Assembly (NCBI RefSeq): GCF_028858725.1
Contig: NC_084773.1
Span: 10,468,350 to 10,532,349 of the forward strand
Reading direction: 5' to 3'
From: Colius striatus
Lineage: Eukaryota > Chordata > Aves > Coliiformes > Coliidae
Length of the DNA stretch: 64,000 nt
Both the position numbers and the translations under genes were made by a program. Below the pieces are notes generated by a model. That model did not search any database. It worked only from the letters and a program-made list of their open reading frames with translations, and had not been told where the DNA came from. Below are positions 1 through 13,242 of the stretch, piece after piece; the stretch's first letter is position 1; each line of letters opens with the position of its first letter.

Positions 1-3000
1 TGCTAGCTGGATAATTATGACATTTCTAAAGCTCCACCAGAATTTTCACCAATCATTTTGAACATCTCTCTGAGACAAATTTAAGATAGACTTGACATTT
101 TCAAAAGTATTTTTCATTTTTATCATTTCAAGGATCGTGTTAATTTAGAATTTAATTATAATACAAGCAACATCTAAGCTACACAAAAACCTCTGACTTT
201 ATATTCCACACAAGTGCAGACCTAAAGGACAGGAAGCAAGAGGAATTAACAGCATGAATATAGTTCAAAAGTGGGACATGAACTATCAGAACACACGTGT
301 TTTTGTGAGGGATTTTCAAGATTTAACACCTATATTTTGTATTAAACTGCATGGCACAGTAATTCTTAATTATACAAGTGACATCCTTAAAATGAATGGG
401 AGTAACTAAAACCAAACCATGAAGTCAAATTGATTATTAATACTTTTAAAAGTGCATCTAGTCACGTAACAATTCTGCAGCTGAAGTTCCTGGTAGCTTT
501 GTTAGGACTACTAGAGCACAGTAATCCTTATGCTCCAGAATTAAGCCAAAGTAACCAGATACAAATCCAACCCACAGGGGAGAAAATCCACACTGAAACT
601 GTTATGCACAGTTTCAGTACAAGGGCCATTTTATCTTGAAAGACGAAATCAACTGTTTTGAATGCATTTGTTATAAAACAAACACTTGTAATCACTGTGT
701 TTATAAATCTATTAGCAACACTGTAAAAGAGCTGCAAAAACCATCAGCCCAGTTGCTAGAAGGTCAAGAATGTCTACCTTGGGGCACTTCATAACAAAGA
801 GAAGATGAACAAAGAAAAAATAACTGTACAATCCATAGAAAAACTCCAGAAATCTCAGAAAATATATCCTGACAATCCAGATGAAAACATATTATGAATC
901 AAGGAAATGTCAGCATGCCCAAGTTTGTAAATATGTGCCCGAGTACAACTAATGTGTCTCCTCCAAAGCCTTAGTGTGCTAACCGGCCACAGCTCATAAG
1001 AGATGTTGAAAGATAGAACAGAAACCATGGCAGGGTAAGAGTTGGCACACAAGCAGAGTGGGAAGCTGCTGCCTTTCAACAGAGCCATGGAACCAAGGGA
1101 AAAATCAGGACACTACTGCCAGAAATACTTTAGCTGCACTCTCCTCGAGATATGAGGATGTTTTACACACGTCTACTTGTACATATCAAGACATTAATGG
1201 TCAAGTTTACAGGATCCTTGGGTAACAAGGCAAAAAAAATAACACTGAGAATTAGTTCCACGACTTTCTTCTTTGAGCTGTTTAACAAGCCATCTTTGAC
1301 AATTCATCTTCTTCCCAATCCCTCTCAATCTTCTCCAAGACAGTTCCACATTTTGTTTTACTCTTGAACTCATTTCTTCAGTTGCCCTTCATTCATGCAT
1401 AACAGTTCATTAAATACTAAAATGAAATAATCAAAGGAAGTAAAAACAAAGTGCATATGGATTCAACAATGTAACATTTCTAATCAGGGAAGTTGGCAGG
1501 TAGCTTCAACAAGGTGACAAAACTATAACCCTTCCACTGAACATGGAACACCTCAGTCAGTATATTTTCTCCCCATAGCATACAAATAGGAGATTTAGAA
1601 TATATTTAACTTCATTATCACTACATAAATAACTTCTATCAGACTAATAATCAATCGACTTGTTACCACGTTGGATTTCAGTCAACAAAAAGAACAACAT
1701 TCCTGAAGAATTTTCTACAGTAGAGCAAGATTTAACTAGGAAAGGTCAAGTGAGAATGGAGTATAAGTACTCTCATGTACGTAATCTCACTTGGAAAGAT
1801 CACAGTCATACCAAGTAGAGACTCTAAAGAATAAAACAAGGTGACAGCACCACTCCATAAACCTGCACTATCTGACCACTATATGCCTTTCATGGCCTCT
1901 TGTGTGAAAACAAGAACTGAAACACTTTGCTCAAAAAAGGAAACAGGATATGGTCCTACACAGCTAAGAAATGACATCGAAGAAATGAGTATTCCTCAAG
2001 TCCTCCAAGTAGGTAATTAGCTTGAAGTTACTCTGAATAAAGCAGGAACATACATGAAGGACAGGTCTGTATATAAAGTAGCACTGCAATCAAGAAAGAT
2101 ATTTTATCTGCACTGAAGGAGGTCATATAGAATAAATGATAAAGTTAAACTAAGGTATTGAAATGATTTCCCCTACAAAAAACAGAGGTGTAACCTTTTA
2201 TTTGATGTCTCATCTATGAAAGAGGTGTTCAAGAACATTTACAAAGATAAAGAGTCCTCTTGACATGCGATTTCTCACTTTGCTTGAAAATGAAAGATCA
2301 ACTATCAGAGTATCCTTCATGTGATGACATACAGCTCAGATCTAGCCCTGTAAAAAGCAAATGAAACAAACTAGTTGTCATCAGAAAACACAAGGGGTTG
2401 GGGAAAGATGGGAATTACATTGCAAGATAAGCAGCTAAACTACAGTGAAAACACGAAGTAAAGTAGATAGTCTCAGTGAAGAAAAACAAACAAGAAAGGT
2501 AACACATGAACAGAGAGAATCTGGATGACAGCCAAAGCCAGGGAAATTTGCAACAAGACCAGCAGTAAAAAGACTGCAAGACGCACTAGCTAAACTTTGA
2601 GGCAGCAGCGTTTATTTGTGCCACAAAAGCAGCAGGGGACACAGAACTCATAGATATTATGAAAAATGCCATCACAGACAAGAGAAAGGAGAAGCCTAGC
2701 TCCTGCTTTGAGCAATCACATCCAACCCACTCTTGTTTCTCAGTTTTGGACAATATCTGATTACAAACAGTTGTCAAGGAAGTAAATTATTACTCTCTAC
2801 TCACGGAACAAGTTGAATATGAAATGTCATAGATTGATAAGTTTCAGAAAAGCAGGAGGCATCAACTGAGCTTTCCTAAACTGCCCATCAGTTCCTTCTC
2901 TCTAGAAGAGCAAAAATGATACTACTTGCACAACATCGTTCATAGCTAGCACTCACTCTCAATCCTGAAAGAACTTACCAGTTGCTGTCCAAATACATCA

Positions 3001-6000
3001 AAATGACCCAGAAGAACAGTATGCATCTCAGAAAAGTATGCTTTAACCTACTTTCAGTTTTCAGGAGAAAATCAATTGCATTCTCTGCATTTGTGTTATT
3101 AAGCATACTGTATCTTCAAAACTTTACTGAAATGGGAAGAACAACCTACCCAGAGTTCTAGGCAATCAGGCTGCAGACTTTCATCTGCTGTATCAGATTC
3201 ATTCCTTGTGGATGCATTAAATAGTGTTAACATCTACCTTTGACTTTCACACAGCTTATGTAAGTAAAGCACGCTTGATCTTGCTCACTGAAGCTAAAGC
3301 AGACAAACTCTGCAATGTTTACATGCTACTGTCTCACATCCCTACATAAAAAACTCTCCCTGAAACAGATCTGTTATATCAGTATTCACAGGGAAACACC
3401 ATGGAAGTGTCCGACCGACAGGCTGCATTTTGAAAAACTGTAAAGCACTATAGTTGCTATGTTTATTTTGGCACAGAGCATTACATCTTAAATAACAAAT
3501 CTCATTCAACCTCGATTACAGAAGTTGTTGCAGTTCTGTATATACATGAACACAAAACATCTTCTGTTTGTGCAACCTGTTGCATGCTTGTAAATCGTAT
3601 ACACAGACTCCCAGAACGAGTTGTGTGTAGATGGACCCGTACAGCAAAGTACACTTACAGTAAGTTAGAGAGGGCATTACTAAGTCTAGGGGGGGAAAAA
3701 ACCCCACTACAAACATTTCAGCCTCTCATATTACAATAAAATAGTATAAGCTTTTGAAACTGATAAAGTGCATTGTACCCACTTTCAGAATCATTTGGTT
3801 ATAAACTCCAAGAATTATACTAACTAGCAATTTCATCCTTTCCATCATTTGGTATCAAATGGTATTTTCAATAGATAGGTAGAATCTCAAATGGTTTACT
3901 CTTCAATGAAAGCACATCAAGAACATTAGAGCATTTAGAGGTACTACTAGTTTGGCAAGCGTAAATTTAGTACTGCATTAGACTCCCCATAATCCATCAA
4001 TACAAAGGGGATTTGGTTCCAAACAATAAAACTTGGGCTAGTGTAGGGAAGAAGAAGGGGTTGAAACCCTGTGTGTGTGAGGGGGGAGGTTTTCCATGCC
4101 ACACGAGCATGGAACATAAGAATTGATTCTGACTTATGGCTTCTTTAAGCTACTGTGTCCTGTCCTGTTTGTGTAATCTTTTTAGCTGACTTTGCACAAA
4201 CAGTACAACTTCTGTTCACAGGCACCGAAAGGAAGCAGAAAATGGAATTTGAAATGTAAAAATAAAATAATTGTGGGCCATTGGCTATAATTTGATTTCA
4301 TGCTTTACAAGGAAATGAAAGAGGACTTCCTTAAACATACTTATTTTTTTTTCTTTAAATATGCTTTTACCATGTTAGGATTTCCTCTAGCACAGAAGAG
4401 AAAATAGGATTGTAGAAAATGTACCATTCTCAAGTATCATTGCTACTCAAGGGCAAAGCTCTGTTTTAATGTGCACTTCCCATTCTGGGGAAGAGGAAAT
4501 TCTTCAATTAATAAACCGGGTGGACTGAGGCGAGTTTTTAAGGTTTAATCAATTTCATCTGCACATAGGATAAAAAGACCAACTATTCTACCACTTTTCT
4601 CTCCCCTATCCCCACTTCAGAAAAAAATAAAAAGAAAATCAATGTTTTATTTTAAATTCTTTGAGGTTAGTATCTCCTGTCTCAGGAAATATTGTCTATA
4701 TCATGCAGTGAGTATGAAACTTCCTCCTTCCCAGTCTCCCCCCTTTTTTTTGTTAAGAATCTTTATTCAGAAACAACTAAATTATTCTCTGCTTTCATTT
4801 ACAGTGACACCTTGGGACATGTTACAAGTCACACAGGATTTTCCTAGGTACCTTGGGGGAGGCATTGTGATGAATAAGGAAGATGTTTTCCAGGATGGGA
4901 AAACTCCCAAAATTTAAACAGAAAGAGGAGGTGTGAGGAGGGGGAGAGACATGAACACATGAATTACACATGAAGTCCCCTGTAAAGCAATGTAAATTAC
5001 AGATCAAAACCAATAGCACAACTTTCATTAGGAAACACTTTGAAAAGAATAGGAACTTGTGGAGTTCAAGCATCCCACCACCGTTTCCCAGGCATGCCAT
5101 TCCTAAAGATTTCAGCAGCTATAAGCACAAACAGGGATCTGTGTAGTTTCGAACTCTTGATAGCTTGGAGTAAGAGTCAGATTGGCAATCCACAAGACTT
5201 CTTAGAGTAAAGCTTACAATTATATGCATTTTATTTGACCATCGAATAAAGAATCTATTGGTTTCATAAATTCTCTTTAAATAAAAAACATCCATGAAGG
5301 TCTTTCCTAAACTGAGAGCTACAAAGAGAAATCAGGATGACCATAAAGGCATAATTCTTAGAAGGTTATTTCTTCCGTGTCAAACTTTTGCAGTTATTTA
5401 CTTGTATGTTGAGTTCAACTCTGCTACAAATAGTAAGAGATAGAAAGTGATAAATGCTAATAAGGAATAAAAAGGGTTCTTTTGCAAAAGAACTTACAAA
5501 AGAATCCATTTGGAATACACTTTATACTTCGTCTCCCAGATGAAACACTATGCAATATTGTCCTGAAGAGGATAAAGGCAACTATGGCTTCTATCCTCTC
5601 CCTTTGTCCAAGGATCTTACTTGTTTGAATATGTTGTAACTATATATCAGAAACGAGACTATGTTCTTCAAAGGGAAGAAATGTCTATAATGATCAGAGT
5701 ATGTCAATAAGCTTGATTGGCCATGCTGAAGTAGCATGAACAAAGCTGATAAGGTCTCCATGAAGGTCATGCTAAGAAAGACTGAGACATATCTTCCAAT
5801 AATTTGGTATTATATGCTGATCTAGCTATTGCAATATTGCACACGGGAACAAACTTACATTAAATAGATGACTTGAGAAAAAAATTCCAAACAATCCTTA
5901 AAGCAAAAGCTCTCAGATAAAATATGCAAGCTAAAAAAGCATTTTTACCCATGTAGTTTTGAGCTAGGGCAGTCACGTGCTTTACGTTGTTACTGCATTA

Positions 6001-7696
6001 ATCTATACATAGCTATTTGTAGTCAGTTGCCTAGAATCAGTCATCAGTGAAGCATATTGAAAAGGTATTCACTCTGCACATCCTGGTGATAGAGGCTGCA
6101 GTTTTGCAAGCTGAGAGGATCCTGCACCCAGCTGCATTTTGCCAACACTACGTTTATGCAGCTCTCCCAAGGCTCACAGAGGGTCTGATGAAAGACAAAG
6201 TTGAAGCTCAGATTAGTCAGTTTGACTCAGCAACACCAGACAGCTCTCCTCTAGATTTGCAAGGTGACCTTGCTGACACAGGGCTCCGTGGAGTTGGCAC
6301 AAGGGAGGCAGGAGGATCAAATAGCCAGGAGCTGCCAAGGGGAGAAAACAACAACAACAAAAAAGAGCAGCCAAAGCAAATCACCTGCTTCTGGGGACAG
6401 GACAGTGCTATAGGTCAAGATGCTCACAAAACAGCAGCGTGAGGACTTTGAGAGTAACTTAGAGCTCAATAAATGGTTGATTTACTGTTAAGAAGTGTTG
6501 GAGGAAACTTACTAGATACACATGTATTTATACAAAACCAGTGCTGTTACTGTATAAAAGTAGGAAAAGATAGAGTCAATATACACTGTTCAATGCAAAA
6601 TTGTTTTATGTTTAGAGGCAGTCAAAAAAGCTAAAGTATTAGACTGTATATGTGATGTAATATTGAAATTAAATTTAGATCTAATCACATTCTGGAAAAG
6701 GACCTTGAAAGATAAAGTGGCTTCAAAAAAGGAAACAAGACAAATGCAGTTTAGTTGTTCACATACAACTTCATTTACAATGAAAAATCCATGTTAACTG
6801 CACACAGTGACAAAAACAGACACGAAGCTGAGCAAAAGATGGGAAATAAAACACTTTTAATACAGAGTACAATCAACTATATAATGATAAATCATACAGC
6901 AATCCTAAGCTCAGTGTTGATAGATACCATTTAGCTTCAGGCAAATGAAAACATAGATATAATATTTATGCAATTAACCTTTTTGAAGCTACATCCAACT
7001 GGATGAAGTCTCATTGTTCACAAAAATGGCTTTGTCCTGTGGTAGAAGCATTAGGATGAAACTTAAAGCAATGGGACACTTCATTTTATGACTGACTTTC
7101 CTGCTTTCACCTTCTAAAGCACTCACTTTGACCATTTCCAAAGAAAATGTAGCAAATTAGGTAACTTAGGTCTGACATTTCAATTCCCATTCTTTAAAAT
7201 ATTTCTCAAGAAAACCAGAACATCACCACAAATTTGAAAGTTCTCCCCTCATTGTCTACAAGAAAGTAAACACTCCTTGCCTTGTAACAAGAATGCTAAG
7301 TGATATGTAACATTTGTAAAAACTAAGGTAAATTACTCTACAAGAGAAGGCACTATCCTTCTTCCATACATAGCTAAGTCCTTTCTGTAATACTACCTAT
7401 TACTAGTTCTGAACTTCTATATTGACAAGGCACAAAATGGACAGAGACCAAGAGACCTGTACTTACCTTAAGCTCAAAAACATTAACTGTGGTAGGGTTT
7501 TTAAAAGTCTACATATCTTGAAAAAGCAACAATAGTTCTGTGAGAAACAGATGACTGCTACAAAAAAAAAAGTTAGCATTTGCTGAATTACACAGCACCA
7601 TGGTATTTCAGCTGCATTAATTTCTCTCTTGGCTTGAAGTCGAAAGTGCATAAATTGTGAATTAGTTAGCAAACATTAACTTTTTTAGGTGTCATT

Positions 7697-7716
7697 CATA
7701 TATATGTATATGCAAA
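7697..7716. repeat. Short TA-rich microsatellite
   Basis: A run of alternating AT/GT dinucleotides lies within the EEFSEC intron. It is too short to identify further, and no transposon ends flank it. Confidence 0.5.
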
Positions 7717-10700
7717 TACAGATACCAGTAAAGTTGGAAAGTTAAATATTTAGGATATTGCACAAAACAGAGTATAAGTCACCTAACTTTTTAGAATGAA
7801 CATCATTAAATGGCCCATCATCCTTTGAGTACAATCCATGGCATATAGTACAAAAAATGGTTCTTTCATACACTTCAAAGTAAAACAAAGCACAGAAGAA
7901 AACAATTGGGTTGTTACCATTTGGGTTGTAAGTTGAGGGGTTTTCTTTGTACTACATGCCTGTATACTAGCACAAAAAGGTTCAACTCCACAATTTGGCA
8001 TCCAGACCACAAAATATCTCAACAAGAAAAAGTCATGTCAAATTTCTGAGTTCTTAAATGACATATGAAAATGGCACCTACAATTCCACTGACTCATAGC
8101 AGACTCAGAGGTTTTCTGAAGTGCCCTGTTCCTTCTGTCTAGTGTTGTTGAGTGCAGAAAACAAGGTTTATAAAACAACATGGGACTAAGTTGCACATTC
8201 ATGCTTCTGTAAAAAGGTGGAAAGTAAAAAAAACGATATTTGTAAAACCCCACTTTGACCTCTTCTCAGACAATAATTGTGTGCACTAGGTCCCAGTAAG
8301 TTTTCCCATGGCCTGATGAGTGATTAGTTGAAGTATCAGGCTTATTCAGAGGCCTTGTGCTTTGGTATCGAGGCCACGCGATTTTGCACTGCTCTGAAAA
8401 ATTAAACATAACGCTACACTTGGGCCTTAGATAGCCACAATAAATGGTCCCTGAAGGTCCATAAAGTCTTACAGTAAACACTGAAATGCAAACAGGTCAG
8501 AAGAAATAAGATTTTAAAATGCCCTTTTTATAGTCTTGACTCATATCAGCTTTACATTTGTTCTCTACAAGATCTCCCACCAAGTTTCAAAGAAAAAAAA
8601 TGCATACAACGCAAAATATTTTTAAAAAAATTACTACAAGGTATGACCATTCTGCCTATTCCCTCTCTCAAAGACTATAGACTTCATCTTTGAAGCTATT
8701 TCCAAGACCAGAAACAGAAAATAGTGGCTAAACAATATAAATGGAATCAAGCACCTTGAACAAGTATGAAAGCACTGTACCTGCATGAGTGAGGACATGA
8801 GCCCATCCCTGGTTCTGCCAGAGTTCTATGCATCTGGAGTCTTCTGCTCCATCTCTAAAGACTCAGATCACACCAGACAGAAACAGATGATTCAGGGATG
8901 TTGCGCCTGAAGTTTCTCAACCAATAATAAACAGCAGAGTGCCGGTGACAGTCTCTGCAACACCTACACTCATGGAAATTCCTGCTACGTCCCTGATGCT
9001 ACGTGATCCTAAGGCTTCAGCCTGCAGTAGGATATACCTGTATGCCTGTCGTTATAAATTAGAACAGCCATACAAAACCAGGTTTGTACTGCAGAGAAGT
9101 GGTACATTAAAGATGACAGGAATAACTTGTTAGAGTTTCCAAAGTTGTTTCAGGAAGAGAAGCACATAAACAGGCAAATGGTACCTACATGCACATATTT
9201 GTCTTCAAACCAGTTACCTGCTTCAGGTAGCAAACTTCTGTATTAGTTCTGCAGCCAATTCAACACACTGTTTTCCAAAAAACAGCACAACTAATCAAAA
9301 TGTCTCCTAACAGATGTGTTTGTATTTCTGTATATATTTGTATACGCTGTTACGAACAGGCCCAGTATTGGAGTCAGACAGGAGGGGGAAAAAATGACAC
9401 CTGAGCAATAACTACAAAGTTTGTGTAAATTCTGTTCTGTATCAGTGCTATTTCACATGCAGCTGTTCATCTTTTCAAGTTCTTTTAAAACTCTTACAAC
9501 ATGATGTCATTACAGTAGTATATCTAGGATTTGATCACATCCATGCCTGTGTTGTAATACAAAAAGAAATAGCACATTTCAGAAATCTTCACACAAGCAA
9601 CACACAACTTGAGTACTTGATTATCTCGAGATACAAAGAATGTGCTATGCTTAATGACAAACTAGTTTGGTTCTTTACCAAAGGACAGAAGAATTGTTAC
9701 TACAGAGCATCTATTGCCTCCCTCTGGGTGCTTAGGAGAATTACTGAATTACGAACATCTTCAAAAGTGTTAGAATTTCCTGAAGCACATTTTAGTCAGT
9801 TTAATATTACATGACAGTAAGACTTCTTTGCTCTGTTGTATTAACTTAAAGTCCTGCCTAGCCGAAGGATTTCTTGCTGTGAACTCTTGTTCATTCTTCT
9901 GCCATATCTTTGCAAGATGAGTTTAACAATGGGTTTTCATGCAGCAGTCACAAGAAATAAGGACTATTATCACACCAGGTGTAGCTAGACATACCTGAAT
10001 ATAGTTAGATATGGAACTCCGAACTTGCACAACCTATAAACAGCAGTTTGGATGCAGTCAGTATAGGTAGGAAAGTTTTACCTTAGAGATACTGACAAAC
10101 CACTCGGAAATTCGTGACTCCATTAAAATTTTCTCTAGTTAAAATTCAATGCTTTAAGCCAGCTACCCTGAAAATCATGAAATGCACTCAAATCCCCAAG
10201 AAACAGGCAAACTAACACCTTAATCACAGAGATTTGCTAGTAGATTCTATTCTCCCCAACTCAATCAATTCAAGGACATTCATCTTACAGTGCACCTGCA
10301 GGTTTACACAAGTAACACCAATAAAAAATTGATTTTAACCCTCGCATAGATCAAGAGCATATTTCTATGAGACTAAATAAATCTTCTTGAACAATTCTGA
10401 AAGCCACCAGTCCTAAAGTAAATCTCCAATTATCAGATTCTAAATTATTCTTCTACAAAAAGAGAAAAATTGGTTTCCATGTAAAGCTGCAAATAAATTA
10501 ATGTGAGTGTACACTCAAAGCATTTCAAGCCCTAAGCTACTTTGTCTCTGCCTTTGACAAAGTAGCTAAAGGTCACAGACCCCACACCAAGGAGCTTATT
10601 TTGTACTAAAATCTAGTACTGCTATGCTTTTTACAGTACCGCACACAACGCACTGTCCCAACAGAAAAGTTATGGTAGGCTACGGGAAGATTCATGCACA

Positions 10701-11029
10701 GCTTTTATATGTTACATCTGAGGATGCTGAACAGTATTTTTTTAAAGAAAAGAAATTCAGCATTTTTCTTCCCTCCCCCCCCCCAAAAAAATAATAAAGA
10801 CTGTCAGGGGCAAAGAAAAAAGCATTCTTTAATTTTCTCTTTACCCTCCACAATACTGAAATAACATCAGTCAGGGTTATAAACATCTGTAATTGCCAGG
10901 GGAATGTACAATACATTCAGAAACTCCAGGCCCACATATCCTGTAGCTCTGCACTTCACAAACAAAAGGTTGGGGAAAGAAAGAGGGGGTGGGGTACAGG
11001 GAATAAAGGCTTAAAGATTAAAGTCACAG

Positions 11030-11330
11030 GCAGAGACAGACGGCTCCGTTTTTTAATAACTGAAAACACGAGTTGTGCCTGAATGTGCTCATTGTTTTAT
11101 GGTGGGGGGAGAGTCTACACATGCTGGACTGGCTGGCGACAAACTGCCTTTGCATCAAAAATAAGATTTACAAAAAGGGGGTAAAAAAAAAGACAAGAAA
11201 GCTCTGCCCTAATTCCCCCTCTTGTAATGGTTAATGACGCGTTCAGGTAGAAATCAACAAATTATCCCACCTTGTCTTCATTACATTGGAGAAAACTTCA
11301 TGACTAGAAGAAGTAGCTGATTGTAACAGC
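11030..11330. promoter_or_regulatory. Candidate non-coding regulatory block in EEFSEC intron
   Basis: This stretch keeps several CpGs (near 11040, 11138 and 11238) in an otherwise CpG-poor intron. It carries clustered motif-like words: ATTGTTTTATGG resembling a SOX/forkhead site, CCCTAATTCCCCC, and AATGGTTAATGAC resembling a homeodomain/HNF1 half site. No frame is open enough to suggest coding. The composition is what one expects of a conserved enhancer, but I cannot see conservation from a single sequence, so the call is inference only. Confidence 0.25.
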
Positions 11331-13219
11331 CTAAAAAACACAACTGAAGAGACGTCTGAAGGCTTTATGCTGTGAAGGAATACAGGCTACAACAATAACA
11401 GTCGCACATAACAAACAGGCATGTCTCTGAAACTACTAGCTTATAAATCAATTTCTGATAGTTTATTTGCACAATAAACCCAGTGCTGCAAGGCTTCATT
11501 ATGTGATCTAAGCAGATTTTTATATGGATTCAAGAAGTTCAGCTGTCATGAGCAAGTTCTTAAATCCATTTTTGAAAGTATCAGATATACTTTTAATGAA
11601 CAAAAAAGTTCAGGAGCTGGGTTCACTTCAGTCACTAAAAAGAACTGATTAGCTTAAAATGTTGCACTAGGCTAATAAAAAAATTAAAATATTTGGTTTA
11701 GCTTCAAAAAACAAACTCTCTGAAGTCTAAGAACACAAGATGCTTATGGCTACTAAATTTCCATGAGTACACGTCTTATTTTAAATTTCCAAAACACAGT
11801 TTGTACAAGGGCAGTTTTTAAGCTAAAAGAGGTAATAGTCATCATGACTTATTTCAGTGAGCAGATTTTTTTTGTTAGATATCACCCGTGCCCAGGAACC
11901 CATCAAAGTTGAATGGCATGAGTCCAGTTCTGCTGCCAGGTGCTAATGGACTAAAAGTAAACAAGGTGTCCAAACAAACATATAAAAGTAAAAAACATTA
12001 GATCATTTTTTCAGTTTTATTCTGAAGTAGCCTGAAATGTTACAGTAATAGGGCTTTTGTTTTACTGTATGTTTGAGTTTGGTTTGTTTTTTTTTTTTTT
12101 ACCTGCCAGCTTTGCTTTAAATATAGACAGAAAGGAGATAATTCAACAAGACAACAGGCTCTTTCATCTAAAACCATAAGATTCCCAGTCATAACTTCTT
12201 GAGGAAGACTAAAATAAGGAGCAGAGAGGCACACAACAGGAGTCAATGAAATGTAGCCTTCTACCCAAAGCAAGCATGCTGTGCAGGGAGGAATCAGTGG
12301 CCACAATATATGGCTCCTTGACCAAAAATGTCAGATCTGGAATGCTCCAACTATCATCCCTTCTTTGTTGATGCAACACTTTTGCATCATCAGCCATTGG
12401 ACGTCTTGTGGAGATTAAAAATATTGTGGAGCATTACTGTCTGCTTAGCAAAGGAAAAAAAGACAGAATCCATGTCAGAAAGAGGGGAAAGGAAAAGCCG
12501 AAACATGAGCTCATAAGCCTGTTACGGAGGATAAAGGCAGGCTTTGTTTTACTTGATTCATACCAAGTATGAACAAGAGACTCATCGCTGTTTTCAGCTT
12601 GAACTGCAAAATTTGTTTTGTATGCAGTACTGCCAACTTTTTTCTCCTCCCAACAGAACTAAACTACTCTTTCTCAAAAATAACTTCTGATGATGCTCTC
12701 GACAATTGTTTAAGCCTACATGAGACCTGTATAATAGACTATCATTCTGACCATACTACAAATGTTGACACTTCAGAAACACATACAAAGGCATTCTTAC
12801 ATAGTAAAGACAAACCTCGGTATAGATGACTGATTCTGTCCTGAAGTTCATAGGCACAATATATTAATATTTTACCTTTAAAAAATAAAATCACTTGGGG
12901 TCCACACTGGATGTCCAGCCACACTAAGAGATAAGACAGTTACTTAAAGATGTTTCTTTGAACAAGAAGTATTAATTCATTTTAAATGTTCAAATGCAAC
13001 AGTCCAAAAATATACCACAGTGTTTAAGCAGTACAGTCTTTGGGAGATTTAGAGGAAAAAACCCACTAGCAAGAAAAGGTCTGTCCTCTGACAGAAATAT
13101 TGCCCACCAGTGCTGTCCTAACATTGCTCAACAGCAATAGTAGAAGGCAATAAGGTAAAGCACAGTCTGGATTCTAGTTTTTTGCTCTTAGGAAAAAAAG
13201 CAAGAGGGTGGTAATCCAC

Positions 13220-13242
13220 CATGTACAACCAAATTGTACATG
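13220..13242. repeat. Perfect 9-bp inverted repeat with 5-nt loop
   Basis: The arms CATGTACAA and TTGTACATG are exact reverse complements separated by CCAAA, so either strand could fold into a short hairpin. It sits in the EEFSEC intron just upstream of a CpG-bearing stretch (13275-13350). A related TGTACAAAGTACAA word follows at about 13363. The hairpin is too small for a precursor miRNA. It could be a paired binding site or chance. Confidence 0.6.

Noticed and set aside
6047..6442. 131-codon plus-strand open frame inside EEFSEC intron 1
   Set aside because: No recognisable domain, a low-complexity asparagine/lysine stretch, opposite strand to the host gene and no splice or promoter context. 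It is expected by chance in 30 kb.
12040..12306. Minus-strand frame followed by a donor-like CAGGTAAAA, suggesting an EEFSEC exon
   Set aside because: The translation does not resemble any part of EEFSEC, and the donor resemblance comes from a T-run on the plus strand.
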